A DNA stretch of 45,604 nt from Aestuariivita sp. Its GTDB lineage: Bacteria; Pseudomonadota; Alphaproteobacteria; Rhodobacterales; Rhodobacteraceae. The notes below the pieces were generated by a model. It searched no databases. It was not told where the DNA came from and saw nothing but the letters and a program-made list of their open reading frames with translations. The number at the start of each line of letters is the position of its first letter. Position 1 is the stretch's first letter. Location of the stretch: positions 1-45,604 of the forward strand of contig JAPORY010000119.1 of the NCBI GenBank assembly GCA_026709985.1. The letters are read 5' to 3'. Positions 1-9,031 of this stretch are shown in pieces. Both the position numbers and the translations under genes were made by a program.

Positions 1-65
1 ATCGCTTGTTTTCAGGAAAAAATCGCTCGCCAGATGAATTTTGCAAGAGGCTCTCCAATTTGCAG

Positions 66-461
66 TTATTTTTGATTTTTCTTTATAGGAATAACAAAAC
101 TAGGCGGATATTCTCGATGTTTGTCTGTAATTGCGTCAACAATTCCGAAGTCTAGGAAAACCGCACTCGCTACAATCTTACCGCCTAGCCGACTGGGTAT
201 ATTCCCCCTTGCAGATACTTTCTCAACGTTTACGCAATCGTATTGTAGTGCATCATCAGATCTTCGAACCATAACCGTTTCTGGAATATTCGCGTTCCAA
301 CTCCCACGTTTATTTCGTAAGATACATTCTCCACTTGAGCCGTCACTAAAAGACAAGGCAATTGGTACAGTTGGGTCATTTGTAAGTGTGGCGCACCCAG
401 AAAATATCAAAAATATAGCCGACAAGGAAAAGTATTTCCAACTCATACATTTTTGGCTCAT
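66..461 (-). CDS. Small predicted outer-membrane or periplasmic lipoprotein, function unknown
   Basis: The protein is about 131 residues. It starts with a short basic stretch and a hydrophobic segment ending in the lipobox F-S-G-C, with the lipidated Cys at about residue 23, so it should be processed by Lgt and signal peptidase II. The mature part (ATLTNDPTVPIALSFSDG and onward) resembles small alphaproteobacterial lipoproteins of no known function; no catalytic motif is visible. I chose the ATG at 461 because GGAG sits seven bases upstream. An in-frame ATG at 485 gives a longer N-terminus and one at 446 a shorter one. The gene stands alone, and the opposite-strand frame over the same DNA is a shadow. 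The lipoprotein call is fairly safe, the role unknown. Confidence 0.7.
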   Translation of the reverse strand: MSQKCMSWKYFSLSAIFLIFSGCATLTNDPTVPIALSFSDGSSGECILRNKRGSWNANIPETVMVRRSDDALQYDCVNVEKVSARGNIPSRLGGKIVASAVFLDFGIVDAITDKHREYPPSFVIPIKKNQK

Positions 462-584
462 TACATGTCTCCAAATTTCATTCAAAGATCTTGAAAATTT
501 TCTGGACCTGCGAATATATCTCTTTGAATCTGCCTAGGTTATCAAGCATTAAGTACGACATTTTTAACTTAGGAGTAATGTGCA

Positions 585-1103
585 ATGACGCAAAAGAAAA
601 AGAAGCAAGTGATTCGGGAGTTTCTGAAAATTAGTCGATGACTTGATCCAAAAACTGCAGACCGTTCAGGAGAAGCTTCTGAGAGCCAATGCTGGCGCAT
701 TGCTTGAAAACACAACGAATATCTGAGCTATGCAGATCTATATAGGACCAGGTTGGGCGTTAGTTCCTGAAGGGTGAGACGATCCCGCATGACGAGAAGA
801 TATTCTCCGTCTTTGAGCCGCACACCGCTGGATATCAAAGGACAAAGCCGGCACTCCAATGGAGTTCGGTTGTCCTGTGTGTTCCGTGTGTGTAATTGAG
901 GATCAGCATCAGTTAATTCTCGGGCATCAGATCATGTGGGAAGGTGATGATCGCGATGTCATGGTGTCCTAATACTTTGTAGTCTCGAAGGGTTCTCGCG
1001 CATGGTGGGTATCGCCATCACCACCGCCAATCTTGTGCGTTTGGGACATTTCATACGTGAGACAGAGCGCGAACACCTCGAACGCCAAAGTCGTGCAGCC
1101 TAA
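585..1103 (+). pseudogene. Decayed ISNCY-type transposase
   Basis: Three pieces in different frames read as one broken transposase. From 585 a lysine-rich start (MTQKKKKQVIREFLKISR) runs into a stop. At 767-826 the frame reads LKGETIPHDEKIFSVFEPHT, and after loss of one base it continues from 829 as WISKDKAGTPMEFG through VIEDQHQLILGHQIMWEGDD to a TAA near 970. These match the core of ISNCY transposases (IS1202/ISDol1-like), which carry a conserved IPHEEKVFS...EPHTEWISKGKAG stretch. A last piece at 1002-1103 (MVGIAITTANLVRLGHFI and on) looks like the C-terminal helix. The catalytic stretch between the last two pieces is missing. I saw no terminal repeats. The gene is dead; the family comes from remembered motifs, not a search. 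Confidence 0.65.
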
Positions 1104-1328
1104 ATTTCGAAAAAGTCAGCTCTCAACCGACAGGTGGAGTTCCTTACTTCGGTGAAGATTCGCGGATTCGGTCGAAATCTTGTGGAATTTGCGTCAGGTA
1201 CCCGATTCTTCATAAGAAAATGTAATGGAAAAGGTAATGTTGTCCGTAACCTACCAGACAGGTGCCAGTTTTTGGCAGACACTACATAGTCGCCAATGGG
1301 ATATTAAGAGACGGGATTCCAGAAGCCA

Positions 1329-1666
1329 TTATCGCGTCAATGGTGCCGCCGATGGCGTAAGCGGCATCAACCGAATTGACAAGAAAGACGGGCGTCCAAG
1401 ATTCTTGATCGAATCATAGACAAGACGACTGATAAACAACCCGGGAAATGCAGTCACAACTATTGCAACAATCGCGGAAGGCAAGAATAGCCACCCAGCT
1501 TGAGTGTTCAGACTCCATGCAATGAACACAGATACCCCAGCATCTCGGCGTGTGCGATGTTTAGAAAACCTTCAACGCGCCGTGCTAAAGAGAAGCCGAT
1601 CGTAGCAAGAATCAGGAATCACCCTGTCACAATCACTGTGATAAAGTACTGAGCGATGAGGGTCAT
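1329..1666 (-). pseudogene. Remnant of a LivH-type branched-chain amino acid ABC permease
   Basis: Read on the minus strand from an ATG at 1666, the sequence gives MTLIAQYFITVIVTG, a TGA stop, then FLILATIGFSLARRVEGF and NIAHAEMLG. This is the start of a LivH-type inner-membrane permease, with the usual LNIAHGE-like motif after the first membrane helix. After loss of one base near 1530 it continues as VAWSLNTQAGWLF, AIVAIVVTAFPGLFISRLVYD, and then decays near 1329. One nonsense codon, one frameshift and the missing C-terminal two thirds show it is not functional. It follows directly after another possible transporter fragment (1728-1862) in the same direction. Confidence 0.6.
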
Positions 1667-1727
1667 TCAACCCGCTCGCCACTGTCTGCTACGACGCGCA
1701 TAGCACCGCAACATTGCTTGCTATTTT

Positions 1728-1862
1728 TTACAGGTAGGCATCTCCCATCCCTTTTAGGGGGTGTGCTAAGTTTTCGAAAACTTCAATGTCTTTCAGGTCG
1801 CACTGCCACCCGTCGGGCTTTAGCAATGATTGGAGCCATACAATTTTCCGTTCTGAACTAAA
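1728..1862 (-). pseudogene. Possible C-terminal scrap of a protein encoded upstream of the livH remnant
   Basis: On the minus strand a frame without a start codon reads IVWLQSLLKPDGWQCD, DIEVFENLAHPLKG and MGDAYL before a TAA at 1728-1730. The composition is protein-like and the frame ends about 60 bases before the decayed livH start. It could be the end of the substrate-binding protein or another subunit of the same lost ABC transporter. I do not recognise the family, and the upstream part is absent because the oxidase gene ends at 1865. Low confidence. Confidence 0.3.
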
Positions 1863-1864
1863 TT

Positions 1865-3145
1865 CTAAGCTGTTTCGAATACACCCGGCCTCGACGGGCT
1901 GAAAGGACCGATATCATTCTGATAGCTGGTCTCTCCGTCAATCGCGAGGTCGACGAGAACACGCCCCCATAGAGGAGTGAATTTGAAGCCCCGGCCTGAG
2001 GCCATGCAGAAAATAGAAGCATTGGGCCAATAACTGGTGCTTTCGGGCGTTTTCGGAACCATTCCAATAACCATGTCACCATCACCATTCATGGAGTAGT
2101 TGCAAGCTGCGGCGGAGCCACTAAGTGCAGTAGTCGAAGAAAACGTGCCCGGTTGAAAAAGCTTATTCAATCGGTTCGTGATGTCGCTCAATATGGCTGG
2201 ATCAGGCGGGGTATTGAGTGCCGTTGTGACATTATTTGTTTTGTTGTTGGTGAAATCTGCCGAGACTTTCACAGCGTAGGGGTACTCAGAAATTATGTTC
2301 TCAGGACCTTGTCCGGTCGGTTGAAAGCCATAGAAGAGACCGTTGTCAGGATCCCCGAATTCATACCATACGGGAAGGTTGTCACGAAAAGCAGAGCCAG
2401 TATTGAAGTAACCGAGTGTCATCGTCCATATCGACCAACTGCTGGCAGCCTTGAGGTCAAAACTTTTCAGGATTTCATTCAACCATATACCGGGTGCCAT
2501 GATCAAATACTGTGCCTGAACTTGCGTCCCATCAGCGAGGTTAACAACATATGGTGGACCTTCAGTGCCTTTTCTTGAAATGCTCGTAGCTTCTGAGTTT
2601 CTAAAAAATGAAACGCCATTGTCGCTGGCAAGACCTTCGAATGCCTTGAACGACGGTTGCACGAGAATCGTTGCGCCCATATTCTGTCGTAAGCCAGCGT
2701 AATCTGAGGGCATGCCATCTGGATTGAACATATTGAATTCTTTGGCGATTGCGGAAGGCGAATCGAGATAATCATAGGGGATCCCAAGCGCGTCCATTGT
2801 ATTCGCAATTGCCTGAAGGCTGCCTTCGAATGTTGAAGAAGTAGGTTTTCCAAAAAACAGCATCGGGTGTTCTGCAAGAATCTGAGTCCCGGTATAAGAT
2901 TCCATTTGGTGCCACATGGCATACGCGGATTCTACAAGACGAGCTCTGTTTTCAGGAGCGTACAGAATCCGATACATGCGTTCGTAACCTTTGGAACTGT
3001 TTTGATTGTTATCAAGGTCAAACTGTTCGACAAGAGCTACACTGTAGTTGGTCCCTTGTTGGTTTTTTCGACATGAGGCGTGATATGCGGCAGACAGTCC
3101 AATCGTGCCGCCGCCAACCACTACGACATCAAAGTTCTGAGTCAT
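1865..3145 (-). CDS. FAD-dependent amine oxidase of the monomeric sarcosine oxidase / MTOX group (DAO fold)
   Basis: The 426-residue protein opens with the dinucleotide-binding motif VVVGGGTIGLSAAYHA (residues 7-22). Residues 52-75 (SKGYERMYRILYAPENRA) correspond to the SxxGxxRxxR stretch of monomeric sarcosine oxidases. Near the C-terminus Cys348 in AAACNYSMNGDGDM lines up with the cysteine that binds FAD covalently in MSOX-type enzymes, and GRGFKFTPLWG matches the conserved GHGFKF loop. The family oxidises secondary amines such as sarcosine or N-methylamino acids to aldehyde plus amine with release of H2O2, in the cytoplasm. It is the last gene of the dctP-dctQ-dctM operon, 18 bases after dctM, so its substrate is probably what the TRAP system imports. 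The family is well supported; the substrate is inferred. Confidence 0.85.
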   Translation of the reverse strand: MTQNFDVVVVGGGTIGLSAAYHASCRKNQQGTNYSVALVEQFDLDNNQNSSKGYERMYRILYAPENRARLVESAYAMWHQMESYTGTQILAEHPMLFFGKPTSSTFEGSLQAIANTMDALGIPYDYLDSPSAIAKEFNMFNPDGMPSDYAGLRQNMGATILVQPSFKAFEGLASDNGVSFFRNSEATSISRKGTEGPPYVVNLADGTQVQAQYLIMAPGIWLNEILKSFDLKAASSWSIWTMTLGYFNTGSAFRDNLPVWYEFGDPDNGLFYGFQPTGQGPENIISEYPYAVKVSADFTNNKTNNVTTALNTPPDPAILSDITNRLNKLFQPGTFSSTTALSGSAAACNYSMNGDGDMVIGMVPKTPESTSYWPNASIFCMASGRGFKFTPLWGRVLVDLAIDGETSYQNDIGPFSPSRPGVFETA

Positions 3146-3163
3146 CTTTATCTCCTTTGGTTT

Positions 3164-4447
3164 CTAGTAATACAGGTCGGGCAAATACAAGGCTAACTTC
3201 GGGAAAGCCATCAAAAGGCCCATCATAACGAGAAGTGCTAAAACAAATGGGAGCGCCCCTAAAATAACGTCGTCCACTTTCCCGTTGCCGCGGACGCCCT
3301 GTATGACATACAGATTGAGACCCACCGGTGGGGTGATCAACGCAGTTTCGATTAGGAGCATAAGAAGAATTCCAAACCATACTGGATCGTATCCCAATGA
3401 GAAAACAACAGGGGCCACAATCGGAATGGTGGTGATCATCAGTGTCAGCGTTTCTAGGAAGAGGCCCAGAAGCAAGTACAGCAGAATTATCATTAGCAGA
3501 GCCACCGTCGGCGTGTAGTCCAGGTCCGACACAAACTGACTCACAGCCTGAGGTAAACCCATTGATGCGAGAACGAGGTTCAAGAAGAAAGCCGCAACAA
3601 TTATCAGCATTATCATTGCAGTCGTTTGCATGGCACCTTCCAGAGATTGTCTGAGAACTTGCCAGTTCAAGCGCTGTCGCAGAGCCGCCAATATCAGAGA
3701 ACTAAGAACTCCCAGCGCAGCAGATTCGGTCGGGGTGGCGAACCCAGAGTAAATTGAGCCAATGACGATTACGAAGATCAATGCTGGCGGGATCAGGTCG
3801 GGCAGCGTTCTGAAGCGATCTCTCCAAGTGTAGAATGTCTTTGTGCCTCCCATTTCCGGCTTGTAGAGACACGCCAGCAGCACTGTCGCCCCAAACAAGA
3901 TCGCCAGCAGCAACCCTGGAAGAATACCTGCCAAATACAGTTCCGGAATAGAAGTATCTGTCAGCGCACCGTATAGGATAATGTTGATAGAGGGAGGTAT
4001 TAATATGCCGAGAGTCCCGCCTGACGCGAGAGTTCCCAGAAACAGTCTTTGATTATACCTCTTTTCATCCATTTGGGGGATTGCCACGGTTCCAATGGTC
4101 GCAGCTGTCGCCACCGTAGACCCAGAAATCGCCGCAAACGAAGCACAAGCGCCAATGTTTGAGTGCATTAAACCGCCGGGAAGCCAAGAAAGCCACGTGG
4201 AGACCGATTGATAGACGGTAGCGGCAATGCCAGAACGCAGAAGTAATTCACCCATGAGAATAAACAAGGGGATCGCGACCAGCAAAAACTCCGTAGACGA
4301 AGACCACGCAATTTCGCCCATTCCCTTGTAAAGGGGCAGGAAAACGTAAATCCAGTCCAGAATAAGCCCAAGGATGCCAAGCGCGGCGGCAACTGGCAAA
4401 GACAAGGCAACCAGCACAACGAGCAGGACTAGCGAAACCTTTAACAT
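3164..4447 (-). CDS. dctM: TRAP transporter large permease subunit (DctM family)
   Basis: The 427-residue, very hydrophobic protein has about 12 predicted membrane segments. It shows DctM signatures: LFILMGELLLRSG near residue 65, GSTVATAATIGTVAIPQM near 115, LGILIPPSINIILYG near 150, and EPELYLAGILPGLLL-like sequence (IPELYLAGILPG) near 170. DctM forms the ion-coupled translocation channel of the TRAP system and works with DctQ in the inner membrane, driven by Na+ or H+ gradients. Its start codon overlaps the dctQ stop by one base (TAATG), which suggests translational coupling. It is full length for the family (about 425-430 residues). Confidence 0.95.
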   Translation of the reverse strand: MLKVSLVLLVVLVALSLPVAAALGILGLILDWIYVFLPLYKGMGEIAWSSSTEFLLVAIPLFILMGELLLRSGIAATVYQSVSTWLSWLPGGLMHSNIGACASFAAISGSTVATAATIGTVAIPQMDEKRYNQRLFLGTLASGGTLGILIPPSINIILYGALTDTSIPELYLAGILPGLLLAILFGATVLLACLYKPEMGGTKTFYTWRDRFRTLPDLIPPALIFVIVIGSIYSGFATPTESAALGVLSSLILAALRQRLNWQVLRQSLEGAMQTTAMIMLIIVAAFFLNLVLASMGLPQAVSQFVSDLDYTPTVALLMIILLYLLLGLFLETLTLMITTIPIVAPVVFSLGYDPVWFGILLMLLIETALITPPVGLNLYVIQGVRGNGKVDDVILGALPFVLALLVMMGLLMAFPKLALYLPDLYY

Positions 4448-5043
4448 TACCGCTCGCTTGAAGCGACAGAAAGGATTGATTTATCTGTCGCAAGTTCTTC
4501 GTCGGTCGTCCGACTGCCAATCAGAGAGTGAACTCGCAGCTTGTCACCCTTTATCAACGCTGAAATCGACAACAGGGAAAGAAGGGTGCAGGTGCAGGAA
4601 AACAATAGAAGTCCTACCAACCATAATACTTGCGGAATCCAAAGTGGTGTGCCCAATGTTGTGTTTGATCGGGCTCCCAATTCGATTGTATCTAAAACGA
4701 TCTGAACGCAGAAATAAGTGAGGACAATTGCAAATATTGTGAGGCTAAAGATACTTATAAAGTCTACATATGGGCGTGTCAGGGCAGGAAGGCGCATATA
4801 AAGAGCGTCAATTCGAACATGGGCGCGCCGCAATACGGTGAAACTCAGTGCCCATGAAAAGCAAATGGCCAGTGCGTATCCAGATAGTTCGTCTGCGCCA
4901 CCCGTGGAAATATTGAAGAACTTCCGCAGCAGAACTTCTGCACTGATCAGGAAGGTCACAGCAAGTATACTTATACCACCGACCCAAACGGCGAGGCGGG
5001 AAACCGCCTCGCTTAACTTATGAACTTTGTCCAGCAACTCCAT
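4447..5043 (-). CDS. dctQ: TRAP transporter small permease subunit (DctQ family)
   Basis: The protein has 198 residues with four predicted membrane helices. The middle carries the DctQ-type stretch VLRRAHVRIDALYMRLP, with a conserved Arg-Ala-His-Val-Arg core between helices two and three. DctQ associates with the large permease DctM and is needed for uptake of the ligand delivered by the periplasmic protein DctP. It lies ten bases after dctP and overlaps dctM by one base. The C-terminal tail of about 40 polar residues after helix four is longer than in minimal DctQ proteins. Confidence 0.9.
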   Translation of the reverse strand: MELLDKVHKLSEAVSRLAVWVGGISILAVTFLISAEVLLRKFFNISTGGADELSGYALAICFSWALSFTVLRRAHVRIDALYMRLPALTRPYVDFISIFSLTIFAIVLTYFCVQIVLDTIELGARSNTTLGTPLWIPQVLWLVGLLLFSCTCTLLSLLSISALIKGDKLRVHSLIGSRTTDEELATDKSILSVASSER

Positions 5044-5053
5044 GAGCTGGTGA

Positions 5054-6127
5054 TCAGTTAGTGGGTGCAGTCAGGTCCAGAACTCCGCCGACCGTCTCGT
5101 TCCAAGCAACGGCGCATTCAGGGCCACACCGCGCTGCCCATCTTGGGACAACAACTTCATTCATGATCTGGCGGATCCTTTCATAGTCACTGTCCTGAAC
5201 GGGAATCAGCGTCATTGACGCGACATTTCCGTCAACGCAGTTGCCGCCAGTGTTGCAAGAGACACCATCATTGGTTTCTGATCTTCCAGATTCCCATGCC
5301 TGATCTTCCCAGACCGCAAGTTCGGTCGCCAGGAACTCCTGAACCGGAGGAGCCAATCCATCCCAAAAATCCTTGTTCGCCGCAACAAAAGTTATCGCCC
5401 AACTGATAGGAAGCGGATAAAGATGGCTGCTGGCCTGATGCCACTTGGCCAGATTGCCACTCAGTGCGCCAGTAATTGCACAATCGACGACTCCTTTTTC
5501 CAATGCGGGAACTACTTCGCCGAAGGCCATTCCAACGGCGGTTCCGCCTAGAGCTTCGATCATATCGCCTTGTGACCGGCCAGATGCACGAACCTTGCGG
5601 CCAGCGAAGTCTTCGATGCTCGAAATTGGTTGGCGACAATAGACAATTTGAGCGTGGTAGGGAATAATTGCCAACAGCTTTACACCGTACTGTTCCTCAA
5701 AGACTTCTTCCAGCACGGGTTTGTAGGCATCCGATACTGCATGCGCCTGATCTATGTCACGGGTAATACCCGCCAGATCAACGGCCTCGGCTTCAGGAAT
5801 TTCACCGCCCACGTAGCTCAGCAGTGTCGCGCTAACCTCAAATACGCCATTGCGTAATAGTCTCAAGATTTCACTGCCTTTCAGTCCCATCTCTGTAAAT
5901 GGCTGCACATTCACGGTAATGGCACCCCCTGATGCCTCAGTCAGTCTTTGGCTCCAAAACGGGTTTTCAACTTTTTTGAAAAGAGACAAGTTGCCCCAAG
6001 TCCCTACGTAATTTATTTCGGTCTCTGGCAAATCATCGGTGCTTGCGGAAACGGATAGCGAAACAATCGCGAATGTAGTTGCAGTGACCAGACCGAGTAT
6101 ATTTCGATACTTCTTCATTGTATTCAC
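5054..6127 (-). CDS. dctP: TRAP transporter substrate-binding protein (DctP family)
   Basis: The 357-residue protein starts with a Sec signal peptide (MNTMKKYRNILGL..., cleavage probably after SVSAS near residue 29) and has the two-lobed DctP fold. The conserved ligand-binding arginine region is visible as GRKVRASGRSQGDMIEALGG near residues 180-200; the arginine in VRASG normally forms a salt bridge to a substrate carboxylate. GMAFGEVVPALEKGVVDC matches the next conserved DctP block. A Cys-rich loop near residue 290 (SCNTGGNC) could form disulphides. It is the first gene of the operon, and its high-affinity capture in the periplasm decides what dctQM imports. The ligand is probably a carboxylate-bearing amine, given the amine oxidase at the end of the operon; that is inference. 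Confidence 0.92.
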   Translation of the reverse strand: MNTMKKYRNILGLVTATTFAIVSLSVSASTDDLPETEINYVGTWGNLSLFKKVENPFWSQRLTEASGGAITVNVQPFTEMGLKGSEILRLLRNGVFEVSATLLSYVGGEIPEAEAVDLAGITRDIDQAHAVSDAYKPVLEEVFEEQYGVKLLAIIPYHAQIVYCRQPISSIEDFAGRKVRASGRSQGDMIEALGGTAVGMAFGEVVPALEKGVVDCAITGALSGNLAKWHQASSHLYPLPISWAITFVAANKDFWDGLAPPVQEFLATELAVWEDQAWESGRSETNDGVSCNTGGNCVDGNVASMTLIPVQDSDYERIRQIMNEVVVPRWAARCGPECAVAWNETVGGVLDLTAPTN

Positions 6128-6589
6128 ACCCCTTGTTAATCAATGTGAAGTTTGTGGCGAATAAGAGAAGTATACTGCATTTTAATTTTCGAGTCTAGCA
6201 AGATCCTTGAGTTGACCGAGCAGGGTTTTCTCACGCTAGATTCCGCTTGATTCTATTTGACAGCGGGCATGCCAGGGTTGCACGCGTGTGCGCATTCCAG
6301 CGTTGTCGGCAATTTTCTCCGAAGTTCTCTTACTAGATGTGTGGCTTTCTCGGCATCATTAGTATACTGACATCATTGTATTGATGCATAAAACAGTGAA
6401 GAGTCTTGTCGAGCCATGATGTAATGTTTGTGAATCGCCTCACACATAGAAAAAAGTCCCGATGGGCGTGAGCAGTACCGTTTCTGAGGTTGGAACAATT
6501 GATGGATGGATCGGCAGAAAGCATTTGGGGCAAAAATCATGAATCCAAATAGCCGGAAATTTTTTCATGTGACCTTCGACCCAGTGGAG
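6128..6589. other. Intergenic stretch upstream of dctP, no gene seen
   Basis: This AT-rich region lies between the dctP start and the IS630-type remnant. I find no credible coding frame. It should hold the dctP operon promoter on the minus strand. The palindrome AGTATACT occurs at about 6169-6176 and at 6361-6368; related copies lie near 6978 and 24941. Confidence 0.4.
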
Positions 6590-6760
6590 CGGTTGTGTCC
6601 TCAGGGAGATTGTGGAGGGTAGCGAAGGGTCGAAGGAGCGGCGCAAGTGCGCACATATCCTGTTGCTGGCGGATATCAACCGGGATGGCGGTCGTCGTGA
6701 CGCGGATTTTGCGAATTTGCAGAGGGTTGGTCCTGAGAGGGTAAAACGGGTTCGCTAGCA
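6590..6760 (+). pseudogene. N-terminal remnant of an IS630-family transposase
   Basis: The plus-strand frame reads CVLREIVEGSEGSKERRKC, AHILLLADINRDGGRRDADF and ANLQRVGPERVKRVR before a TAG. The order is that of the helix-turn-helix start of IS630-type transposases: L-x-x-I-V-x-G...R-R-x-x-A-x-I-L-L-L-A-D...D-x-x-I-A...V-x-R-V-R. Only the DNA-binding N-terminus is left; the DDE catalytic domain is gone. I found no clear terminal repeats. The family call rests on motif memory. Confidence 0.5.
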
Positions 6761-6943
6761 GTTCGCGCTGGAAGGTGTTGCAGCGGCGTAGCATCTTGGT
6801 TGAATATACCGCAAGATAAGAAGAATTTATGGTTTCGGGCGTAACCGTAACCGCACGTATATAGCGAGTACGATTGAGCGCACGATACAGCGAGTATGCT
6901 TGGGATTCCAGGTTGAAAGGAGGGCTACATTACTTGGTGGCAA

Positions 6944-6989
6944 TATTTCAGTGAACTTGGAAATTGCAGTATTTCAGTATACTTGAAAA
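6944..6989. repeat. Two imperfect direct copies of a TATTTCAGT..ACTTG motif
   Basis: TATTTCAGTGAACTTGGAAA at 6944-6963 is followed 26 bases later by TATTTCAGTATACTTGAAAA at 6970-6989. The second copy is itself nearly palindromic around GTATAC. A third related copy, TTTCAGTATACTCGGGAAAA, lies at 24937-24956 just upstream of trmB. They could be transposon ends or operator half-sites; neither is shown. Confidence 0.45.
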
Positions 6990-7039
6990 CAGCTTTTGGC
7001 TTTTGTATATCGTAGCTTTATTAGTGACGGGGATATGAT

Positions 7040-7619
7040 ATGCCTGAAAATGACTGGGGATTCTGGGCACTAGCACTTACCGTTTTGGGAACGGTTGCGG
7101 CATTTTTTCGATGGCAAGGCAAAGTAGATGAAAAATTAACAGGGATTGATGAGTTGAAAAAAGCGGTTGGTGAAATTCATAAAAATATCAGTGAAATTTT
7201 AAGACGTTTCCCCGACAAACTTTTGCTTCTCAAAGCCCACCAAAATTAACTGATTTTGGCAAAAAAATTTCCAAAGAACTAAATGTGGAAAATTGGCTTA
7301 ATGAGCATCAATCTAGAATTAGACAAGAACTCAATAACAAAGAGGAATTCGAAATTTTTGAATAATGTCTAGCTTATGGTTAGATTTAGAAGAAACAGAT
7401 AGCAGTTTTAAACGTATAATCGCTTCAACCGCTTACAATCATGGCATTGATGATGACCAAATTCGAAAAATATATCAAATTGAATTGCGGGATCGTATTT
7501 TAAATCTATCATTTAATTTACCAGCGGAGAACTCTAAGCAGAGTTGCACGATGGGTCGTGAAGACTGGGGGTTATCTAGAAAGTACCAATCTTCTCGACG
7601 TCAAAATTACCTGATTTAA
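7040..7619 (+). pseudogene. Frameshifted small membrane-anchored protein with a coiled coil, function unknown
   Basis: Three overlapping frames fit one broken gene. The first (7040-about 7233) has a membrane helix (WGFWALALTVLGTVAAFF) and a coiled coil (VDEKLTGIDELKKAVGEI). One base is lost near 7234 and the second frame reads SPPKLTDFGKKISKELNVEN to EEFEIFE. A second single-base loss near 7365 leads to the third frame: DLEETDSSFKRIIASTAYNH and DDQIRKIYQIELRDRIL. This order (helix, coiled coil, 'LTxxGxxIS' block, short helical C-terminal block) matches a family of uncharacterised bacterial proteins I recall without a name. The DNA is more AT-rich than its neighbours, which suggests it was acquired. 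The last 30 codons (from about 7530) look non-homologous. Confidence 0.5.
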
Positions 7620-7660
7620 TCACTGTGAGCACTATCTAGGTACCTGACTAGAACTGTGAA

Positions 7661-9031
7661 TCAGTAGCTGTAGTCGTCGAAAATTCGATTCAAATCTCCG
7701 TTCCAATCGCCGGCGTAACGCTCCAGCAACTCATCGGCTTGAACTTTGCCAATTTCCAAACTCTCCTTTAGCGCGTCGAGGAAATGAGTCTCGTCTGGAA
7801 TAAGGCCGTCTGCACCAGATTTAGCTCGCGTCTTCAAACCACTTTCCGCGATCACAACCACCTCATTAGCTAATTCCTGCATTGAGATCTTCCCACTGCG
7901 AGCCTGTAACCCGGAGATGCTGGCAACCACGCGTAATCTCTCGTGTGTCTCAGGTCCCCAGTCCTTAACCAACTGATAGGCACTGTCGAGTGCGACTTCA
8001 TCGTACATCAACCCAACCCAAAGTGCCGGCAGAGCACAAAGCCGCCGCCACGGCCCGCCGTCGGCTCCTCGCATCTCAATAAATTTCTTTATTCTTGCCT
8101 CAGGAAAGATAGTCGTGAGATGGTTGCCCCAGTCATCCAACGTCGGCAATTCATTCGGTAATGCGGGCAACCGGCCCTGCATAAACTCGCGAAAAGACTG
8201 GCCCAACGCATCAATATAGGTGCCGTCACGGTAGACAAAATACATCGGCACATCGAGAGCATACTCGACCCAACGTTCAAAACCAAAACCAGCCTCAAAG
8301 ACGAACGGAAGCATACCGGTTCGAGCCTCGTCAAGATCACGCCATATCCGCGAACGCCAACTCTTATAACCGTTTGGTTTGCCTTCAAAAAAGGGTGAGT
8401 TCGCAAAAAGCGCGGTGGCGACTGGCTGCAAAGATAGAGCTACGCGCAGTTTCTTCACCATATCAGCTTCGGACAAATAATCTAAATTGACCTGCACGGT
8501 ACAGGTTCGGCGCATCATTGCCTGCCCCATTGAGCCAACAGTTTGCATGTATTTGTCCATGAGCGCGTAACGGCCTTTCGGCACCAGTGGGACTTGATCT
8601 TGACTCCAGTTTGGAGCGGCACCGAGACCGATAAATCCGATTCCTAACTGCTCAGCAACATCCTTGATTTGCGTCAGATGAGAGTTGACCTCGTCACATG
8701 TCTCGTGAATCGATAAAAGCGGCGCCCCCGATAATTCAATTTGTCCACCAGGCTCAAGCGAGATCGTTGCCCCATCCTTTTCTAAACCGATCAAATGCTC
8801 TTGTTCGAAAATAGAGTGCCATCCATGTCGTTCCTGTAAACCCTTTAGGATAGTGACGATTGATCTCTCGCCATCGTATGGCACCGGTTGAAATGTTTCT
8901 CGACAGTATCCGAACTTTTCGTGCTCGGTACCGATGCGCCAGTCTGCCTTCGGTTTGCATCCTGCCTCAAGATACTCGGCGAGCTGTCGATAGTGTTCAA
9001 TCGGACCTCCGCCGGTTTGCGGTACGGACAT
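7661..9031 (-). CDS. gshA: Glutamate-cysteine ligase, plant/alphaproteobacterial type
   Basis: The 456-residue protein belongs to the GCS2 family. It opens with the hallmark IGTEHEKFGY (residues 33-42), and further on has LEPGGQIELSGAPL, MMRRTCTVQVNLDY and KSWRSRIWRDLDEARTG, all typical of class-3 enzymes from alphaproteobacteria and plants. It catalyses ATP-dependent joining of L-glutamate and L-cysteine to gamma-glutamylcysteine, the first and limiting step of glutathione synthesis, in the cytoplasm. It is full length (family about 450-460). Its partner gshB is not in this window. The gene is separate from the decayed ABC transporter operon upstream (about 120 bases). Confidence 0.96.
   Translation of the reverse strand: MSVPQTGGGPIEHYRQLAEYLEAGCKPKADWRIGTEHEKFGYCRETFQPVPYDGERSIVTILKGLQERHGWHSIFEQEHLIGLEKDGATISLEPGGQIELSGAPLLSIHETCDEVNSHLTQIKDVAEQLGIGFIGLGAAPNWSQDQVPLVPKGRYALMDKYMQTVGSMGQAMMRRTCTVQVNLDYLSEADMVKKLRVALSLQPVATALFANSPFFEGKPNGYKSWRSRIWRDLDEARTGMLPFVFEAGFGFERWVEYALDVPMYFVYRDGTYIDALGQSFREFMQGRLPALPNELPTLDDWGNHLTTIFPEARIKKFIEMRGADGGPWRRLCALPALWVGLMYDEVALDSAYQLVKDWGPETHERLRVVASISGLQARSGKISMQELANEVVVIAESGLKTRAKSGADGLIPDETHFLDALKESLEIGKVQADELLERYAGDWNGDLNRIFDDYSY

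Noticed and set aside
121-537. 138-codon plus-strand frame at the left edge
   Set aside because: It lies antisense to the lipoprotein gene, which has a signal peptide, lipobox and ribosome site; this frame has none.
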